Below, in pieces: positions 1-9,195 of a DNA stretch of 46,341 nt (the stretch's first letter is position 1; every line of letters starts with the position of its first letter). The notes below the pieces were generated by a model that saw only the letters and a program-made list of their open reading frames with translations, was not told the DNA's origin and ran no database searches. Made by a program: the position numbers and the translations under genes. This DNA comes from an uncultured Bacteroidales bacterium (GTDB taxonomy: Bacteria; Bacteroidota; Bacteroidia; Bacteroidales; UBA932): contig CALVDP010000015.1 in assembly GCA_944326315.1 (NCBI GenBank), positions 1 through 46,341 on the forward strand, read 5' to 3'.

Positions 1-27
1 CACTGCCTCCATAAAACAGTTAAATTT

Positions 28-372
28 ATGCCAAGATCGGTAAATTCAGTTGCCTCAAGGGCACGCCGCAAGAAAATCCTCAAGAGGACCCGCGGTTATT
101 TTCTTTCCAGGAAAAACGTCTGGACGGTAGCAAAGAACACCTACGAGAAAGGTCTTACTTATGCTTACCGTGACCGCAAGACCAAGAAACGTAATTTCCG
201 TGCACTCTGGATCCAGAGAATCAATGCCGCTGCACGCCAATACGGCATGACTTACTCACAGTTCATGGGTAAGATCGGGAAACAGAACATCGGTCTCAAC
301 CGTAAGGTGCTTGCAGACCTTGCTATGAATAATCCTCAGGCTTTTGAGGCTATTATCAATTCTGTAAAATAG
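28..372 (+). CDS. rplT: 50S ribosomal protein L20
   Basis: L20 binds 23S rRNA and is needed early in large-subunit assembly. The 114-residue length is normal for the family. The N-terminus is rich in Arg/Lys ([15 protein letters not shown]) and the C-terminal globular half contains the family signature around [20 protein letters not shown]. It is the first gene of the window. In most bacteria it follows infC and rpmI, so those genes probably lie just upstream, outside the window. lepB follows after 11 nt and is probably cotranscribed. Confidence 0.97.
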   Translation: MPRSVNSVASRARRKKILKRTRGYFLSRKNVWTVAKNTYEKGLTYAYRDRKTKKRNFRALWIQRINAAARQYGMTYSQFMGKIGKQNIGLNRKVLADLAMNNPQAFEAIINSVK

Positions 373-383
373 TTCTTTGAATA

Positions 384-1730
384 ATGGGCTGGAAGGAATT
401 TTACCATAACAGGTGGGTGAGGCTTTCATTCTGGGCTTTGCTCTATCTGCTTTGGGTCATCTGGCTTGGAAACTATTGGTGGCTCCTTGGTCTTGTCGTG
501 ATCTTCGACCATCACATCACCAGGAAGGTGAAGTGGGCTTTCTGGAAGAAGACATACAAGGAAGGGGAGAAGCGTAGCGCGGTGAACGAGTGGCTTGATG
601 CCATAATATTCGCAGTGATTGTCGTCACTTTCATCAATATTTTCTTTTTCCAGGCGTTCAAGATTCCTTCTTCATCTATGGAAAGCTCCCTTATGACAGG
701 GGATCATCTGTTCGTGAGCAAGCTCACCTACGGGCCTCGTGTGCCCCAGACTCCGCTGACCATACCTTTCACGCATAATGTCATATTCGGCAGGGAATCT
801 TACTCTACGCTGATACAGAGTGACTACAGGCGTCTGAAAGGCTTCAGGGAAGTACGTCGCGGCGACTATGTCGTATTCGGCTTTCCGAACGGGGATACGG
901 TGCTTACCAAATTCCCTGCGGAAGACTACTATGCGATGTGCAGGGCTATAGGGCGCGAGAACGTGATTTCCTATTACGGGCCTGTGAAGGTCCGCCCGAT
1001 GGACAAGAAGGACCATTATGTCAAGAGATGCGTCGCCGTCCACGGTGACTCTCTTGAAATTCGCGACGGACTTGTCTATGTGAATTCCGAGCCTCTGGAA
1101 GTCTATCCTGGAGTGCAGAGTTCATATCAGGTGATTACGGACGGGCAGAGAATCAATCCGGTCAATCTGGATGCCCTGGGGCTGAATACCGCAGAGCTGA
1201 GATATGACCCGCAGCTTCCCGGATATCCGTACATGCCGCTTACGGCCGAAAGGCTTGAGAAGGTCCGCCAGTATCCGAATGTCGTATCGGTAGAGCAGAA
1301 CATAGATGTATATCCTCCTGATGATCCGGATTCGTATCTGACCATCTTCCCTTTCTCGAAGGATTACAAGTGGACGCGGGACAATTTCGGCCCGCTCTGG
1401 ATACCTGAGAAAGGAGCGACTGTCAGCCTCGATTCCCTCACCCTCCCGCTCTACAGGCGTATAATCACTGCCTATGAGGGGAATACCCTTGAAGAGACGG
1501 CGGACGGGAAAATCCTGATCAACGGCAGGGAAGCCACGGACTATACTTTCAAGCAGGACTATTTCTTCATGATGGGAGACAACAGGCACAATTCCCTCGA
1601 CTCGCGTTACTGGGGTTTCGTCCCAGAGGACCATATCGTCGGAAAGCCTGTAGTGATCTGGCTGTCAACGGACAGGAATAAGTCCTTCCCTAAGAACATA
1701 AGATGGGGCCGCTTCTTAAAATTCGTCTGA
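384..1730 (+). CDS. lepB: signal peptidase I
   Basis: This membrane-bound serine protease removes signal peptides from exported proteins. Hydrophobic segments lie at about residues 13-40 and 72-92 and anchor the protein. The catalytic serine sits in IPSSSME (S98) and the general-base lysine in YVKRCVA (K214), matching the Ser/Lys dyad of the family. Box E is seen as MMGDNRHNSLDSRYWG near the C-terminus. At 448 residues it is longer than the E. coli enzyme (324). The extra length lies largely between the lysine region and box E, which is common in Bacteroidetes LepB. The position right after rplT suggests cotranscription. Confidence 0.95.
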   Translation: MGWKEFYHNRWVRLSFWALLYLLWVIWLGNYWWLLGLVVIFDHHITRKVKWAFWKKTYKEGEKRSAVNEWLDAIIFAVIVVTFINIFFFQAFKIPSSSMESSLMTGDHLFVSKLTYGPRVPQTPLTIPFTHNVIFGRESYSTLIQSDYRRLKGFREVRRGDYVVFGFPNGDTVLTKFPAEDYYAMCRAIGRENVISYYGPVKVRPMDKKDHYVKRCVAVHGDSLEIRDGLVYVNSEPLEVYPGVQSSYQVITDGQRINPVNLDALGLNTAELRYDPQLPGYPYMPLTAERLEKVRQYPNVVSVEQNIDVYPPDDPDSYLTIFPFSKDYKWTRDNFGPLWIPEKGATVSLDSLTLPLYRRIITAYEGNTLEETADGKILINGREATDYTFKQDYFFMMGDNRHNSLDSRYWGFVPEDHIVGKPVVIWLSTDRNKSFPKNIRWGRFLKFV

Positions 1731-1757
1731 AATGTTGTAATATAGAAATATTTTAGC

Positions 1758-1765
1758 GATATTTG
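1758..1765 (+). promoter_or_regulatory. weak -7 box candidate upstream of rpmB
   Basis: GATATTTG differs at one base from the Bacteroidetes -7 consensus TAnnTTTG and lies about 40 nt before the rpmB start, in the only sizeable gap after lepB. No clear TTG element is seen about 19 nt upstream, so it is tentative. Confidence 0.4.
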
Positions 1766-1804
1766 CAGCCCTCGTAAAGTGAAAAAATTAAAAAGTTATA
1801 TACA

Positions 1805-2047
1805 ATGGCAAAGGTTTGTCAAGTTACCGGTAGAAAGAGAATGGTTGGAAACAACGTTTCACATTCCAAGAAACGCACCAAGCGTATTTTTGCTATCAAT
1901 CTGAAGACCAAGAAGTTCTGGTCTGAGGAAGAGAAGCGCTTCATCACCCTGAAGGTGTCATGCAAGGGTATGAAGAATATTATGAAGAATGGTCTGGATG
2001 CTACAGTCAAGGCTGCTCAGCAGAAAGGGTATATAGACATCGTTTAA
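1805..2047 (+). CDS. rpmB: 50S ribosomal protein L28
   Basis: A small large-subunit protein of 80 residues, with the family start MAKVCQVTGRKRMVGNNVSH and the later KRTKRIFAINLKTKKFW segment. It is followed after 11 nt by rpmG and then by a DUF4295 gene, a gene order typical of Bacteroidetes. Confidence 0.97.
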   Translation: MAKVCQVTGRKRMVGNNVSHSKKRTKRIFAINLKTKKFWSEEEKRFITLKVSCKGMKNIMKNGLDATVKAAQQKGYIDIV

Positions 2048-2058
2048 TTCAGTGAGTT

Positions 2059-2247
2059 ATGGCAAAGAAAGCAAAAGGCAACAGAGTGCAGGTAATATTG
2101 GAATGCACTGAACAGAGAGAAAGCGGTGTACCTGGAATGTCAAGATACATCACGACCAAGAACAAGAAGAACACTACTCAGCGTCTGGAGCGTATGAAAT
2201 ATAATCCATACCTCAAGAAAGTGACCCTTCATCGCGAGATTAAATAA
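2059..2247 (+). CDS. rpmG: 50S ribosomal protein L33
   Basis: A 62-residue L33 with [21 protein letters not shown] and the C-terminal [16 protein letters not shown] typical of the family. Only one cysteine is seen, so this is the zinc-free (C-minus) form. It lies between rpmB and the DUF4295 gene in one transcription unit. Confidence 0.96.
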   Translation: MAKKAKGNRVQVILECTEQRESGVPGMSRYITTKNKKNTTQRLERMKYNPYLKKVTLHREIK

Positions 2248-2262
2248 CAGGAGGATTGATTT

Positions 2263-2421
2263 ATGGCAAAGAAAGCAGTCGCAACCTTCAGTGCCAAGTC
2301 AGGCGCTAAGACTATGGTTAAGTGCATCCGTATGGACAAGTCGGCCAAGACAGGAGCCTACATGTTCAAGGAGGAACTTGTTGAAGCAGACAAAGTGAAG
2401 GATTTCTTCGCTAAGAAGTAA
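2263..2421 (+). CDS. DUF4295 small basic protein
   Basis: A 52-residue open frame starting MAKKAVATFSAKSGAKTMVK and ending DKVKDFFAKK. It is preceded by AGGAGG at a spacing suitable for ribosome binding (2249-2254). DUF4295 proteins are tiny, lysine-rich and encoded directly after L33 in Bacteroidetes, exactly as here. The function is unknown; the linkage suggests a ribosome-associated role, which is inference. Followed by a strong terminator. Confidence 0.92.
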   Translation: MAKKAVATFSAKSGAKTMVKCIRMDKSAKTGAYMFKEELVEADKVKDFFAKK

Positions 2422-2450
2422 TTCCTGTCTGATTCTGACAGAATATACTG

Positions 2451-2480
2451 GACGGCCAAGTATTTTGGCCGTCTTTTTTT
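2451..2480 (+). terminator. intrinsic terminator after DUF4295
   Basis: A perfect 9-bp stem (GACGGCCAA at 2451-2459 with TTGGCCGTC at 2465-2473), a 5-nt loop and seven T residues (2474-2480). It closes the rpmB-rpmG-DUF4295 unit and separates it from the GH43 gene. The rest of the gap (2481-2703) holds the GH43 promoter candidate and nothing else I recognise. Confidence 0.92.
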
Positions 2481-2670
2481 ATGTCCGCTGCTGCTCTTTT
2501 TTCGGATTCGGGATAAAGACAGTGCGGATTTTTAAATTCAAAGTGGGCGGAAAACCCGTTTTTCCGGAACAATATTTTCTACGCTCCACAGGCGGTAAGT
2601 TCGTTCTCCCTGGGGCAGGAGCCAACGGTTTTCGAGAACAACTTGTTTCTGAAAAATCCAAAACATTTTC

Positions 2671-2678
2671 TATATTTG
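2671..2678 (+). promoter_or_regulatory. -7 promoter box for the GH43 gene
   Basis: TATATTTG matches the Bacteroidetes TAnnTTTG box and lies 25 nt before the GH43 start codon. No well-spaced TTG element is obvious upstream. A promoter here fits the strong terminator at 2451-2480. Confidence 0.55.
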
Positions 2679-2703
2679 AAAATATGACCAAAGAAGAACG
2701 ACG

Positions 2704-3774
2704 ATGACAGGGAATATTCTTATTATGGCTGCTTTGGCTGTCACTGTCCTGACAGGAGCCGTGACAGCACGTGCACAGGGACAGGGAGATGCGGACATTG
2801 TGCAGGGAACGGTATGGAAGGATACCGACGGCAACCCGATAAACGCCCATGGCGGAGGCATATTGTACCATGAAGGGACATACTACTGGTACGGGGAGTA
2901 TAAGAAAGGCGCTACAGTCCTGCCGGAGTGGGCCACATGGGAGTGTTACCGTACGGATGTGACGGGAGTAAGCTGCTATTCGTCGCAGAATCTGGTGAAC
3001 TGGAAGTTCGAGGGCATAGTCCTTCCGGCGGTCAGGGATGACAAGGGGCACGACCTGTATCCCGGCAATGTCCTGGAGCGTCCGAAGGTCATCTATAACC
3101 GGAAGTCCGGCAAGTTCGTGATGTGGATGCATGTGGACAGTGCCGACTACAGCAAGGCATGTGCTGGTGTGGCAGTGTGCGATTCCCCGACAGGAGAATT
3201 CACGTATCTCGGCAGTTTCCGTCCCAACGGGGCCATGAGCCGGGACCAGACTGTCTTTGTGGATGATGACGGGCGGGCCTACCATTTCTATTCGTCCGAG
3301 CATAACGCCACAATGTATATCAGCGAGCTGACGGACGATTATCTGAGGCCGACGGGGAGGTACACGCGGAACTTCATCAAAAAGAGCCGCGAGGCCCCTG
3401 CCGTATTCAAGCATGACGGCAAATATTATATGCTGTCGTCGGGCTGCAGCGGCTGGGATCCGAACCAGGCCGAACTTGCCGTGGCGGATTCAATCATGGG
3501 CAAGTGGACGGTAATCGGCAATCCGTGCACCGGTCCTGACGCGGACAAGACATTCTACAGCCAGAGCACATTCGTGCAGAAGGTCATGGGCAAGAAAGAC
3601 ATGTACATCGCCATGTTCGACAGGTGGAACAAGACCGACCTGGAGGATTCCCGCTATGTCTGGCTGCCTTTTTCCTTTGAGGACGGGAAAGTCACGATAC
3701 CGTGGCGTGAGCGATGGAGTTTTGACGAATATGAGGGCCAGGGCCGTTTCGAGGCAGGCCGCGGGGGAATTTGA
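2704..3774 (+). CDS. secreted GH43 glycosidase, subfamily 24-like (exo-beta-1,3-galactanase type)
   Basis: A 356-residue protein with a signal peptide at about 1-24 (hydrophobic run ending TARAQ) and then one five-bladed GH43 domain. The usual N-terminal catalytic Asp of GH43 is absent: the corresponding strand reads HGGGILYHEGTYYWYGE. Instead there are E125 (VLERPKV), E230 (SREAPAV) and Q287 (YSQSTF). Their spacing closely follows Glu102/Glu208/Gln263 of the Phanerochaete enzyme Pc1,3Gal43A, in which a glutamine replaces the base (recalled, not looked up). This suggests removal of galactose from beta-1,3-galactan side chains such as arabinogalactan. GH43_34 arabinofuranosidases are the main alternative. 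It stands alone, with no SusC/SusD pair nearby, between the ribosomal unit and ftsY. Confidence 0.82.
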   Translation: MTGNILIMAALAVTVLTGAVTARAQGQGDADIVQGTVWKDTDGNPINAHGGGILYHEGTYYWYGEYKKGATVLPEWATWECYRTDVTGVSCYSSQNLVNWKFEGIVLPAVRDDKGHDLYPGNVLERPKVIYNRKSGKFVMWMHVDSADYSKACAGVAVCDSPTGEFTYLGSFRPNGAMSRDQTVFVDDDGRAYHFYSSEHNATMYISELTDDYLRPTGRYTRNFIKKSREAPAVFKHDGKYYMLSSGCSGWDPNQAELAVADSIMGKWTVIGNPCTGPDADKTFYSQSTFVQKVMGKKDMYIAMFDRWNKTDLEDSRYVWLPFSFEDGKVTIPWRERWSFDEYEGQGRFEAGRGGI

Positions 3775-3833
3775 CTTTACGGTACAGAGCCAACGTAAAA
3801 GAACATTTTATTCGTATTTCCGTCTAATTTTCG

Positions 3834-3841
3834 TACCTTTG
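3834..3841 (+). promoter_or_regulatory. -7 promoter box for ftsY-pheT
   Basis: TACCTTTG fits TAnnTTTG and ends 27 nt before the ftsY start. It is the only such box between the GH43 stop and ftsY. Confidence 0.65.
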
Positions 3842-3868
3842 GAAATTTGTAACGGGAATTGAATTACA

Positions 3869-4813
3869 ATGGGAATATTTGACAAAGGTGTCCAGAAGAC
3901 GAAACGGAGCTTTTTCGAACGCATTTCAAGGGCCGTCATCGGCAAATCAAGGGTTGACGACGACACTCTCGATGCGATAGAGGAAGCCTTGATCGCGACA
4001 GATATGGGTGTGGACACTACCTTGAAAATCATTGACAACCTGGAAGACAGGGTGGAGCGTGACAAGTATGTCTCATTCGACGAGCTTGTGGACATGCTGC
4101 ATGACGAGATTGCCAAGCTGCTGAATGTGTCAGGAGATGTCTCAACAGATGCATATACGGGGGCTCTTCCTTTCGATTTCTCGAAGAAACCGTATGTCAT
4201 CATGGTCGTAGGCGTGAACGGTGTGGGCAAGACCACCACTATCGGCAAACTTGCGGCCAGGCTGAAGGCCCAGGGAAAGAAAGTCGTGCTCGGCGCCGCG
4301 GATACATTCAGGGCGGCTGCCGTGGACCAGCTCACGATATGGGCAGAACGTGCCGGAGTGGAGATTGTCAAGCAGGGCATGGGTGCCGATCCGGCTTCCG
4401 TGGCCTTTGACACTGTCAAGTCAGCTGTGGCAAGGAATGCTGATGTTGTGCTGATTGATACGGCAGGACGCCTGCACAACAGGATCGACCTGATGAACGA
4501 GCTGACCAAGATACGCAATGTGATGCGCAAGGTCATTCCCGATGCCCCGCATGAGGTGCTTCTTGTCCTCGACGGTTCCACAGGACAGAATGCTTTCCAG
4601 CAGGCCAGGGAGTTCTCACGCGCTACGGAAGTCACTTCCCTTGCCGTGACCAAGCTTGACGGGACTGCAAAAGGCGGTGTGGTCATAGGCATTGTGGACC
4701 AGTTCAAGGTGCCTGTGAAGTTTGTGGGCATAGGTGAGGGTGTGGATGACCTGAAGGTTTTCGACAGGAAGGAATTCGTGAACTCACTCTTCTCCAAGGA
4801 AGATTTGAAATAG
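3869..4813 (+). CDS. ftsY: signal recognition particle receptor FtsY
   Basis: A GTPase that docks SRP-ribosome complexes at the inner membrane. The 314 residues comprise a helical N domain (about 1-95) and the G domain. G motifs are visible: GVNGVGKTTTIGKLA, DTFRAAAVDQL, DTAGR and TKLDGTAKGG. It lacks the long acidic A domain of E. coli FtsY, as is usual outside enterobacteria. It is followed after 17 nt by pheT and likely cotranscribed with it. Confidence 0.97.
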   Translation: MGIFDKGVQKTKRSFFERISRAVIGKSRVDDDTLDAIEEALIATDMGVDTTLKIIDNLEDRVERDKYVSFDELVDMLHDEIAKLLNVSGDVSTDAYTGALPFDFSKKPYVIMVVGVNGVGKTTTIGKLAARLKAQGKKVVLGAADTFRAAAVDQLTIWAERAGVEIVKQGMGADPASVAFDTVKSAVARNADVVLIDTAGRLHNRIDLMNELTKIRNVMRKVIPDAPHEVLLVLDGSTGQNAFQQAREFSRATEVTSLAVTKLDGTAKGGVVIGIVDQFKVPVKFVGIGEGVDDLKVFDRKEFVNSLFSKEDLK

Positions 4814-4830
4814 ATAAAACAGTTATAAAT

Positions 4831-7320
4831 ATGAAGGTATCTTACAATTGGCTTAAGGATTATCTTAAATGTGACCTTAATCCTGAAGAAATAGCGGCTG
4901 CGCTGACATCGATAGGTCTGGAAGTGGATGCAGTGGAGGACGTGGAGCAGATTCCGGGAGGCCTGGCCGGCGTGATAGTCGCGGAAGTGGTGGAATGCCA
5001 TGACCATCCGGATTCAGACCATCTGCATGTAACAATGCTCAATACCGGTGAAGGGGAGCTGCTGCAGGTGGTGTGCGGGGCCCCGAATGTGGCTTCCGGA
5101 CAGAAAGTCCTCCTGGCTACGGTCGGAACTGTCCTCGGCGGAGATTTCAAGATCAAAAAGTCCAAGATCAGGGGAGTGGAGTCTTTCGGTATGATATGCG
5201 CCGAAGACGAACTCGGCATCGGGACGTCGCATGACGGCATAATGGTACTGGACCCTGCCGCCGTGCCTGGTACGCCTGCCAGGGATTATCTCAAACTTGA
5301 GAAGGACGCTGTGATAGAGATAGGACTTACGGCGAACCGTGTCGATGCCGCCTCGCATATAGGAGTGGCGAGGGATCTCTATGCTTACCTGAAGCTCAAC
5401 GGCATACCGTGCTCGCTTGAGATACCTGACGTCTCCGCATTCCATGAGGGTCCGGAGGGCATGTGCACATCTTCTGACGTGATAGACGGCGCCATCCCGG
5501 TAGAAGTACAGGCACCTGACGGCGCACCGAGATATACAGGTACCACCATAAAGGATGTCAAGGTGGCCCCGTCTCCGGAATGGCTTCAGAAGAAGCTTCT
5601 GTCCATAGGCCTGAGACCAATCAACAATGTGGTTGATATCACGAATTTTGTGCTTATGGAGATAGGGCAGCCTCTTCATGCCTTCGATGCTTCCAGGATA
5701 GAAGGGAACAAGGTGATAGTCCGCAGGGCTGTCGAAGGTGAGAAATTCGTCACCCTTGACGGGGTGGAGAGGACATTGTCTGCCAATGACCTGATGATTG
5801 CCGATACCGTGAGGCCGATGTGCCTGGCAGGAGTCTTCGGAGGAGAGAATTCCGGCGTTACGGACACTACGGTGGACGTGTTCCTTGAAAGCGCTTATTT
5901 CAATCCGGTATCCATCAGGAAAAGCGCCAAGCGGCACGGCCTCAGCACGGACGCCTCATTCAGATATGAGCGCGGGGCGGATCCTCAGATAGCTGAATAT
6001 GCCGCGAAACGTGCTGCCCTCCTTATATGTGAGCTGGCCGGCGGGCATGTTGTAGGGAAGATGCAGGAATTTTATCCTGAAAAGATAGAGAAGAAGGTGA
6101 TAGACCTGGATTATGACAGGATAGAGTCTTTCATAGGAAAGAAAATCGGCCATGATGTCATTGAACGTATCCTCGGCTATCTTTCATACGAGTTCATATC
6201 GAGGGAGTATGATGCTTCCGGCGCAGTCAAGGGTGCCAGGGTGGCCGCCCCTTCATATATGATAGACGTATACAGGGAATGTGATGTCGTCGAAGAGATA
6301 CTGCGTATCTACGGATACAACAACATCGAACTTCCTGCCGGCGTGAGAATGTCGGTCAATCCTTCAGTGAAGCCGGAGCCGGAGCTTGTGCGCAATGCCA
6401 TTTCTGATTTTCTGGCGGCAAACGGTTTCAACGAGATCATGAACAATTCCCTGACGAAATCCGAATATTATTCCGGACTGAAGACATTCCCGGAAGAAAA
6501 GTGCGTCAGGATACTGAATCCTCTCAGCTCTGACCTGAATGTGATGAGGCAGACCCTGCTTCTGAGCGGACTTGAGGTCATAGCGTACAATATAAACCGT
6601 CAGGAGAACAACCTCAAGCTTTTCGAATACGGCTCTGTCTATTCGTTCAAGCCGGGCAGTGACGGCAAGACCCTCGATTCATACAGTGAGTCTACGGCAT
6701 TCTCACTCTTCCTGTCAGGCCCTGGATCGAAATCATGGAGGACAGGCCAGGAGAAGAGCGACTATTTCTGCCTGAAGGGATATCTGGAGCTGCTGTTCAG
6801 GAGGTTCGGAGGCAATATCTACAATATGGAGTACGCTCCGGCACCTGCCGACATCTTTTCGGAAGGCCTTGTCTATACCCTTCCGGGAAGCAGCCGGCCT
6901 CTGGCGGTAATGGGTGTCATAGCCCCGGCAAGGCTCAGGCAGTTCGGCATCAGGCAGCCTGTATATGCAGCCGAGATAAGTTGGCCGGAGCTCTATGAAC
7001 TGGTACGCAGGGACAAGATCAAGTATTCGGAACTTCCCAAGTATCCGGAGGTGAGAAGAGACCTTGCGCTTCTTCTTGACGAATCCGTCTCATATTCCGA
7101 CCTGTATAAATGTGCTTGCAGGACAGGGAAGAAACTGCTCAAGAGTGTATCCCTCTTCGATGTCTACAGAGGCGACAAGATACCGTCAGACAAGAAACAG
7201 TATGCGCTGAACTTCGTCCTTCAGGACACTGAGAAGACTCTGACAGACAAGGATGTGGAGAATATCATGACAAGACTTGTCAATGCATTCTCAAGGGAAT
7301 TCGGTGCAACATTGAGGTAG
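4831..7320 (+). CDS. pheT: phenylalanine-tRNA ligase beta subunit
   Basis: The beta chain of the (alpha-beta)2 PheRS, which charges tRNA-Phe. The 829 residues show the expected order. An N-terminal tRNA-binding (EMAP-like) domain at about 40-150 includes VVCGAPNVASGQKVLLATVG. Then come B3/B4 (editing; RPINNVVDITNFVLMEIGQP), B5 at about 400-480, the catalytic-like core, and a C-terminal ferredoxin-fold anticodon-binding domain (YPEVRRDLALLLDE onward). The alpha subunit gene pheS is not in the window. The DUF4296 gene starts 6 nt after the stop. Confidence 0.97.
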   Translation: MKVSYNWLKDYLKCDLNPEEIAAALTSIGLEVDAVEDVEQIPGGLAGVIVAEVVECHDHPDSDHLHVTMLNTGEGELLQVVCGAPNVASGQKVLLATVGTVLGGDFKIKKSKIRGVESFGMICAEDELGIGTSHDGIMVLDPAAVPGTPARDYLKLEKDAVIEIGLTANRVDAASHIGVARDLYAYLKLNGIPCSLEIPDVSAFHEGPEGMCTSSDVIDGAIPVEVQAPDGAPRYTGTTIKDVKVAPSPEWLQKKLLSIGLRPINNVVDITNFVLMEIGQPLHAFDASRIEGNKVIVRRAVEGEKFVTLDGVERTLSANDLMIADTVRPMCLAGVFGGENSGVTDTTVDVFLESAYFNPVSIRKSAKRHGLSTDASFRYERGADPQIAEYAAKRAALLICELAGGHVVGKMQEFYPEKIEKKVIDLDYDRIESFIGKKIGHDVIERILGYLSYEFISREYDASGAVKGARVAAPSYMIDVYRECDVVEEILRIYGYNNIELPAGVRMSVNPSVKPEPELVRNAISDFLAANGFNEIMNNSLTKSEYYSGLKTFPEEKCVRILNPLSSDLNVMRQTLLLSGLEVIAYNINRQENNLKLFEYGSVYSFKPGSDGKTLDSYSESTAFSLFLSGPGSKSWRTGQEKSDYFCLKGYLELLFRRFGGNIYNMEYAPAPADIFSEGLVYTLPGSSRPLAVMGVIAPARLRQFGIRQPVYAAEISWPELYELVRRDKIKYSELPKYPEVRRDLALLLDESVSYSDLYKCACRTGKKLLKSVSLFDVYRGDKIPSDKKQYALNFVLQDTEKTLTDKDVENIMTRLVNAFSREFGATLR

Positions 7321-7326
7321 TCTGCC

Positions 7327-7992
7327 ATGTCTGTTTCACGCCTATCCGTCCTGCTTGCCCTTCTCTGGCTCCCGCTGATGGTTTCATGCAGCGGGGGACC
7401 GAAAGTGATTCCCAAGAAGAAGATGGTGAAGATCTATGCGGACATGTTTGTGGCTGACCAGTGGATAAGCCAGAATTACAAGGCCTCCCGCACCGCAGAC
7501 ACGACCGTGGTGTATGAAGCCGTATTCGAGAAATACGGTTATGACGCGGATGACTACAGGGCGAGCGTGGAATATTATATAAAGGATCCGGACCGTTTCG
7601 CGAGGATACTCAGACAGACTGTGCTGGAGCTGGAGGACAGAATGGATGTCCATAAGGCCGAGCTCAGGAAGATAAGGGCCATTGAGGCTGCAGAACCGGA
7701 CATCACGTACGAATTCGACTTCAGCAGGATATGGATTTTCGAGAACGGCTATCCGCGGCTGGCAGACAGGGACAGCCTTGATTATTTCAGGGCCAGCGGC
7801 GAGTACTTTATACTTGACCTTAAGCCTCTTGCAGAGCCGGACGGGCCTGAAGACGGATGGAGGGTCTATTTCCCGCAGGATACTGTCGTCACTCCGGACA
7901 CGTCCGAGACCGGCATTGCTGCGGATATAGCGGATTCTACAGCGACGGCTGACACCTTGCCGGTAGCCGGGGCTGTCGTGGAAAATGATTAA
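7327..7992 (+). CDS. DUF4296 lipoprotein
   Basis: A 221-residue protein with a lipoprotein signal peptide (hydrophobic run then MVSCSGG; acylated Cys predicted at 21). The first third carries the DUF4296 pattern: VIPKKKMVKIYADMFVADQW followed by YEAVFEKYGYDADDYRAS and a helical stretch. The C-terminal 90 residues are less conserved and end in an Ala/Asp/Thr-rich tail. DUF4296 is a Bacteroidetes family of unknown function. It is packed between pheT and the amidohydrolase gene with very short gaps. Confidence 0.85.
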   Translation: MSVSRLSVLLALLWLPLMVSCSGGPKVIPKKKMVKIYADMFVADQWISQNYKASRTADTTVVYEAVFEKYGYDADDYRASVEYYIKDPDRFARILRQTVLELEDRMDVHKAELRKIRAIEAAEPDITYEFDFSRIWIFENGYPRLADRDSLDYFRASGEYFILDLKPLAEPDGPEDGWRVYFPQDTVVTPDTSETGIAADIADSTATADTLPVAGAVVEND

Positions 7993-8007
7993 CGAAGGAA
8001 TTTGCCA

Positions 8008-9195
8008 ATGAAAAGAATAGCGGCAGAGTATCTGTATACAGGTCCGGATCGCGGCCTGGTGGAGAACGGATATGTGGAGTATAATGAGGACGGTACAATC
8101 GTCTGTGCAGGGGTCTCGCCGGATCCGGAGACCGAGCCTGATTTCAGAAAGGGACTTCTTGTTCCGGGCTTTGTGAACTCCCACTGTCATCTGGAGCTTT
8201 CCCATCTGAAAGGGAAGTTCTCCAAGGGCAGCGGCATGTCAGGCTTCATAAACCAGATCAACGAATTGCGTGACTTCACGTCCGTGGAAAACCGCAAGGC
8301 CGAGGCTGCCAGGTGGATGGATGCCCTGTGGAGACAGGGGGTTTCAGCCATGGCTGACATAAGCAACTGCGACGAGACATTCGCTCTCAAGTCTTCATCT
8401 CCCGTGTACACCCGTACATTCCTGGAGGTGTTCGGTACTGAGCCGCAGGACTGTGCACAGGTAATTGACGGAGTGAGGAAGCTTGCGGCAGAAGCACGTG
8501 AATACGGTCTGGATGCCGCCCCTACGCCTCATGCCTGCTATACCATGAGTCCCGAGCTTGTGACTGCGGCATCTGCAGAGGGCCTTTCAGCCGGTTTCCT
8601 GTCCTATCATTCCGAAGAAAGCCAGGAGGAAGAGGACCTTATGATCTCCGGGACAGGAGCTTTGGCGGACAATTACAGAGGCCGTCATCTCAGCACTCCG
8701 CCGGTCACGGGAAAACCTTCCCTGATGTATTTCGTCGACCGTCTGCGTGAAGTGCATGAACCGCCGTTTGAGGAACATGTCCTTCTCGTCCACAATGTTT
8801 GCCTGACACAGGAGGCCCTTGACTATACTCTCGGGTATCTGAAGAATGTATGGTGGGCAATATGTCCGCTGTCGAATATCTTCATACACAATGCACTCCC
8901 TCCTGTACCGCTGATGCGGAAGAACGGACTGAGGATAACGGTGGGGACAGATTCCCTTTCCAGCAATGACACTCTCGACATTGTCAGGGAGATGTATTGT
9001 ATCCAGGAGGCTTTCCCGGAAGTTCCGCTTGCCGAAATTCTCGCTTGGGCGACATACAACGGGGCTGATTTCCTCGGGAAGACCGGCACACTCGGCTCCA
9101 TCAGTCCCGGGAAAAAGCCCGGGATAGTCCTTGTCAGCGGAATCTCCGGCAGCGGACGGCTGACTGCAGACAGTGTTTCGGAAAGGATAATATGA
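8008..9195 (+). CDS. amidohydrolase-family metal-dependent deaminase (COG0402-like)
   Basis: A 395-residue TIM-barrel hydrolase. Metal-site motifs appear in order: NSHCHLELS (HxH), PTPHACYTM, SYHSEES, LVHNVCL and the late GTDSLSSND aspartate, as in the cytosine/guanine/S-adenosylhomocysteine deaminase group. The C-terminal GTLGSISPGKKPGIVLV closes the small beta domain. The start is taken at ATG 8008, with GAAGGAA about 8 nt upstream, rather than an in-frame TTG at 8002. The substrate is unknown. Aminodeoxyfutalosine deaminase is one possibility in the same group, but no other futalosine-pathway gene is nearby. The stop overlaps the next start (ATGA). Confidence 0.85.
   Translation: MKRIAAEYLYTGPDRGLVENGYVEYNEDGTIVCAGVSPDPETEPDFRKGLLVPGFVNSHCHLELSHLKGKFSKGSGMSGFINQINELRDFTSVENRKAEAARWMDALWRQGVSAMADISNCDETFALKSSSPVYTRTFLEVFGTEPQDCAQVIDGVRKLAAEAREYGLDAAPTPHACYTMSPELVTAASAEGLSAGFLSYHSEESQEEEDLMISGTGALADNYRGRHLSTPPVTGKPSLMYFVDRLREVHEPPFEEHVLLVHNVCLTQEALDYTLGYLKNVWWAICPLSNIFIHNALPPVPLMRKNGLRITVGTDSLSSNDTLDIVREMYCIQEAFPEVPLAEILAWATYNGADFLGKTGTLGSISPGKKPGIVLVSGISGSGRLTADSVSERII

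Noticed and set aside
2465-2707. An 80-codon frame starting inside the terminator and ending at the GH43 start
   Set aside because: Its start lies in the terminator hairpin and the GH43 promoter box falls inside it.
2479-3414. A 311-codon minus-strand frame across the terminator and the GH43 gene
   Set aside because: It runs through a perfect terminator and a signal-peptide-bearing GH43 gene on the other strand; composition is not protein-like.
3808-5007. A 399-codon minus-strand frame over ftsY
   Set aside because: Ser/Thr-rich low-complexity shadow of ftsY, with no motif.
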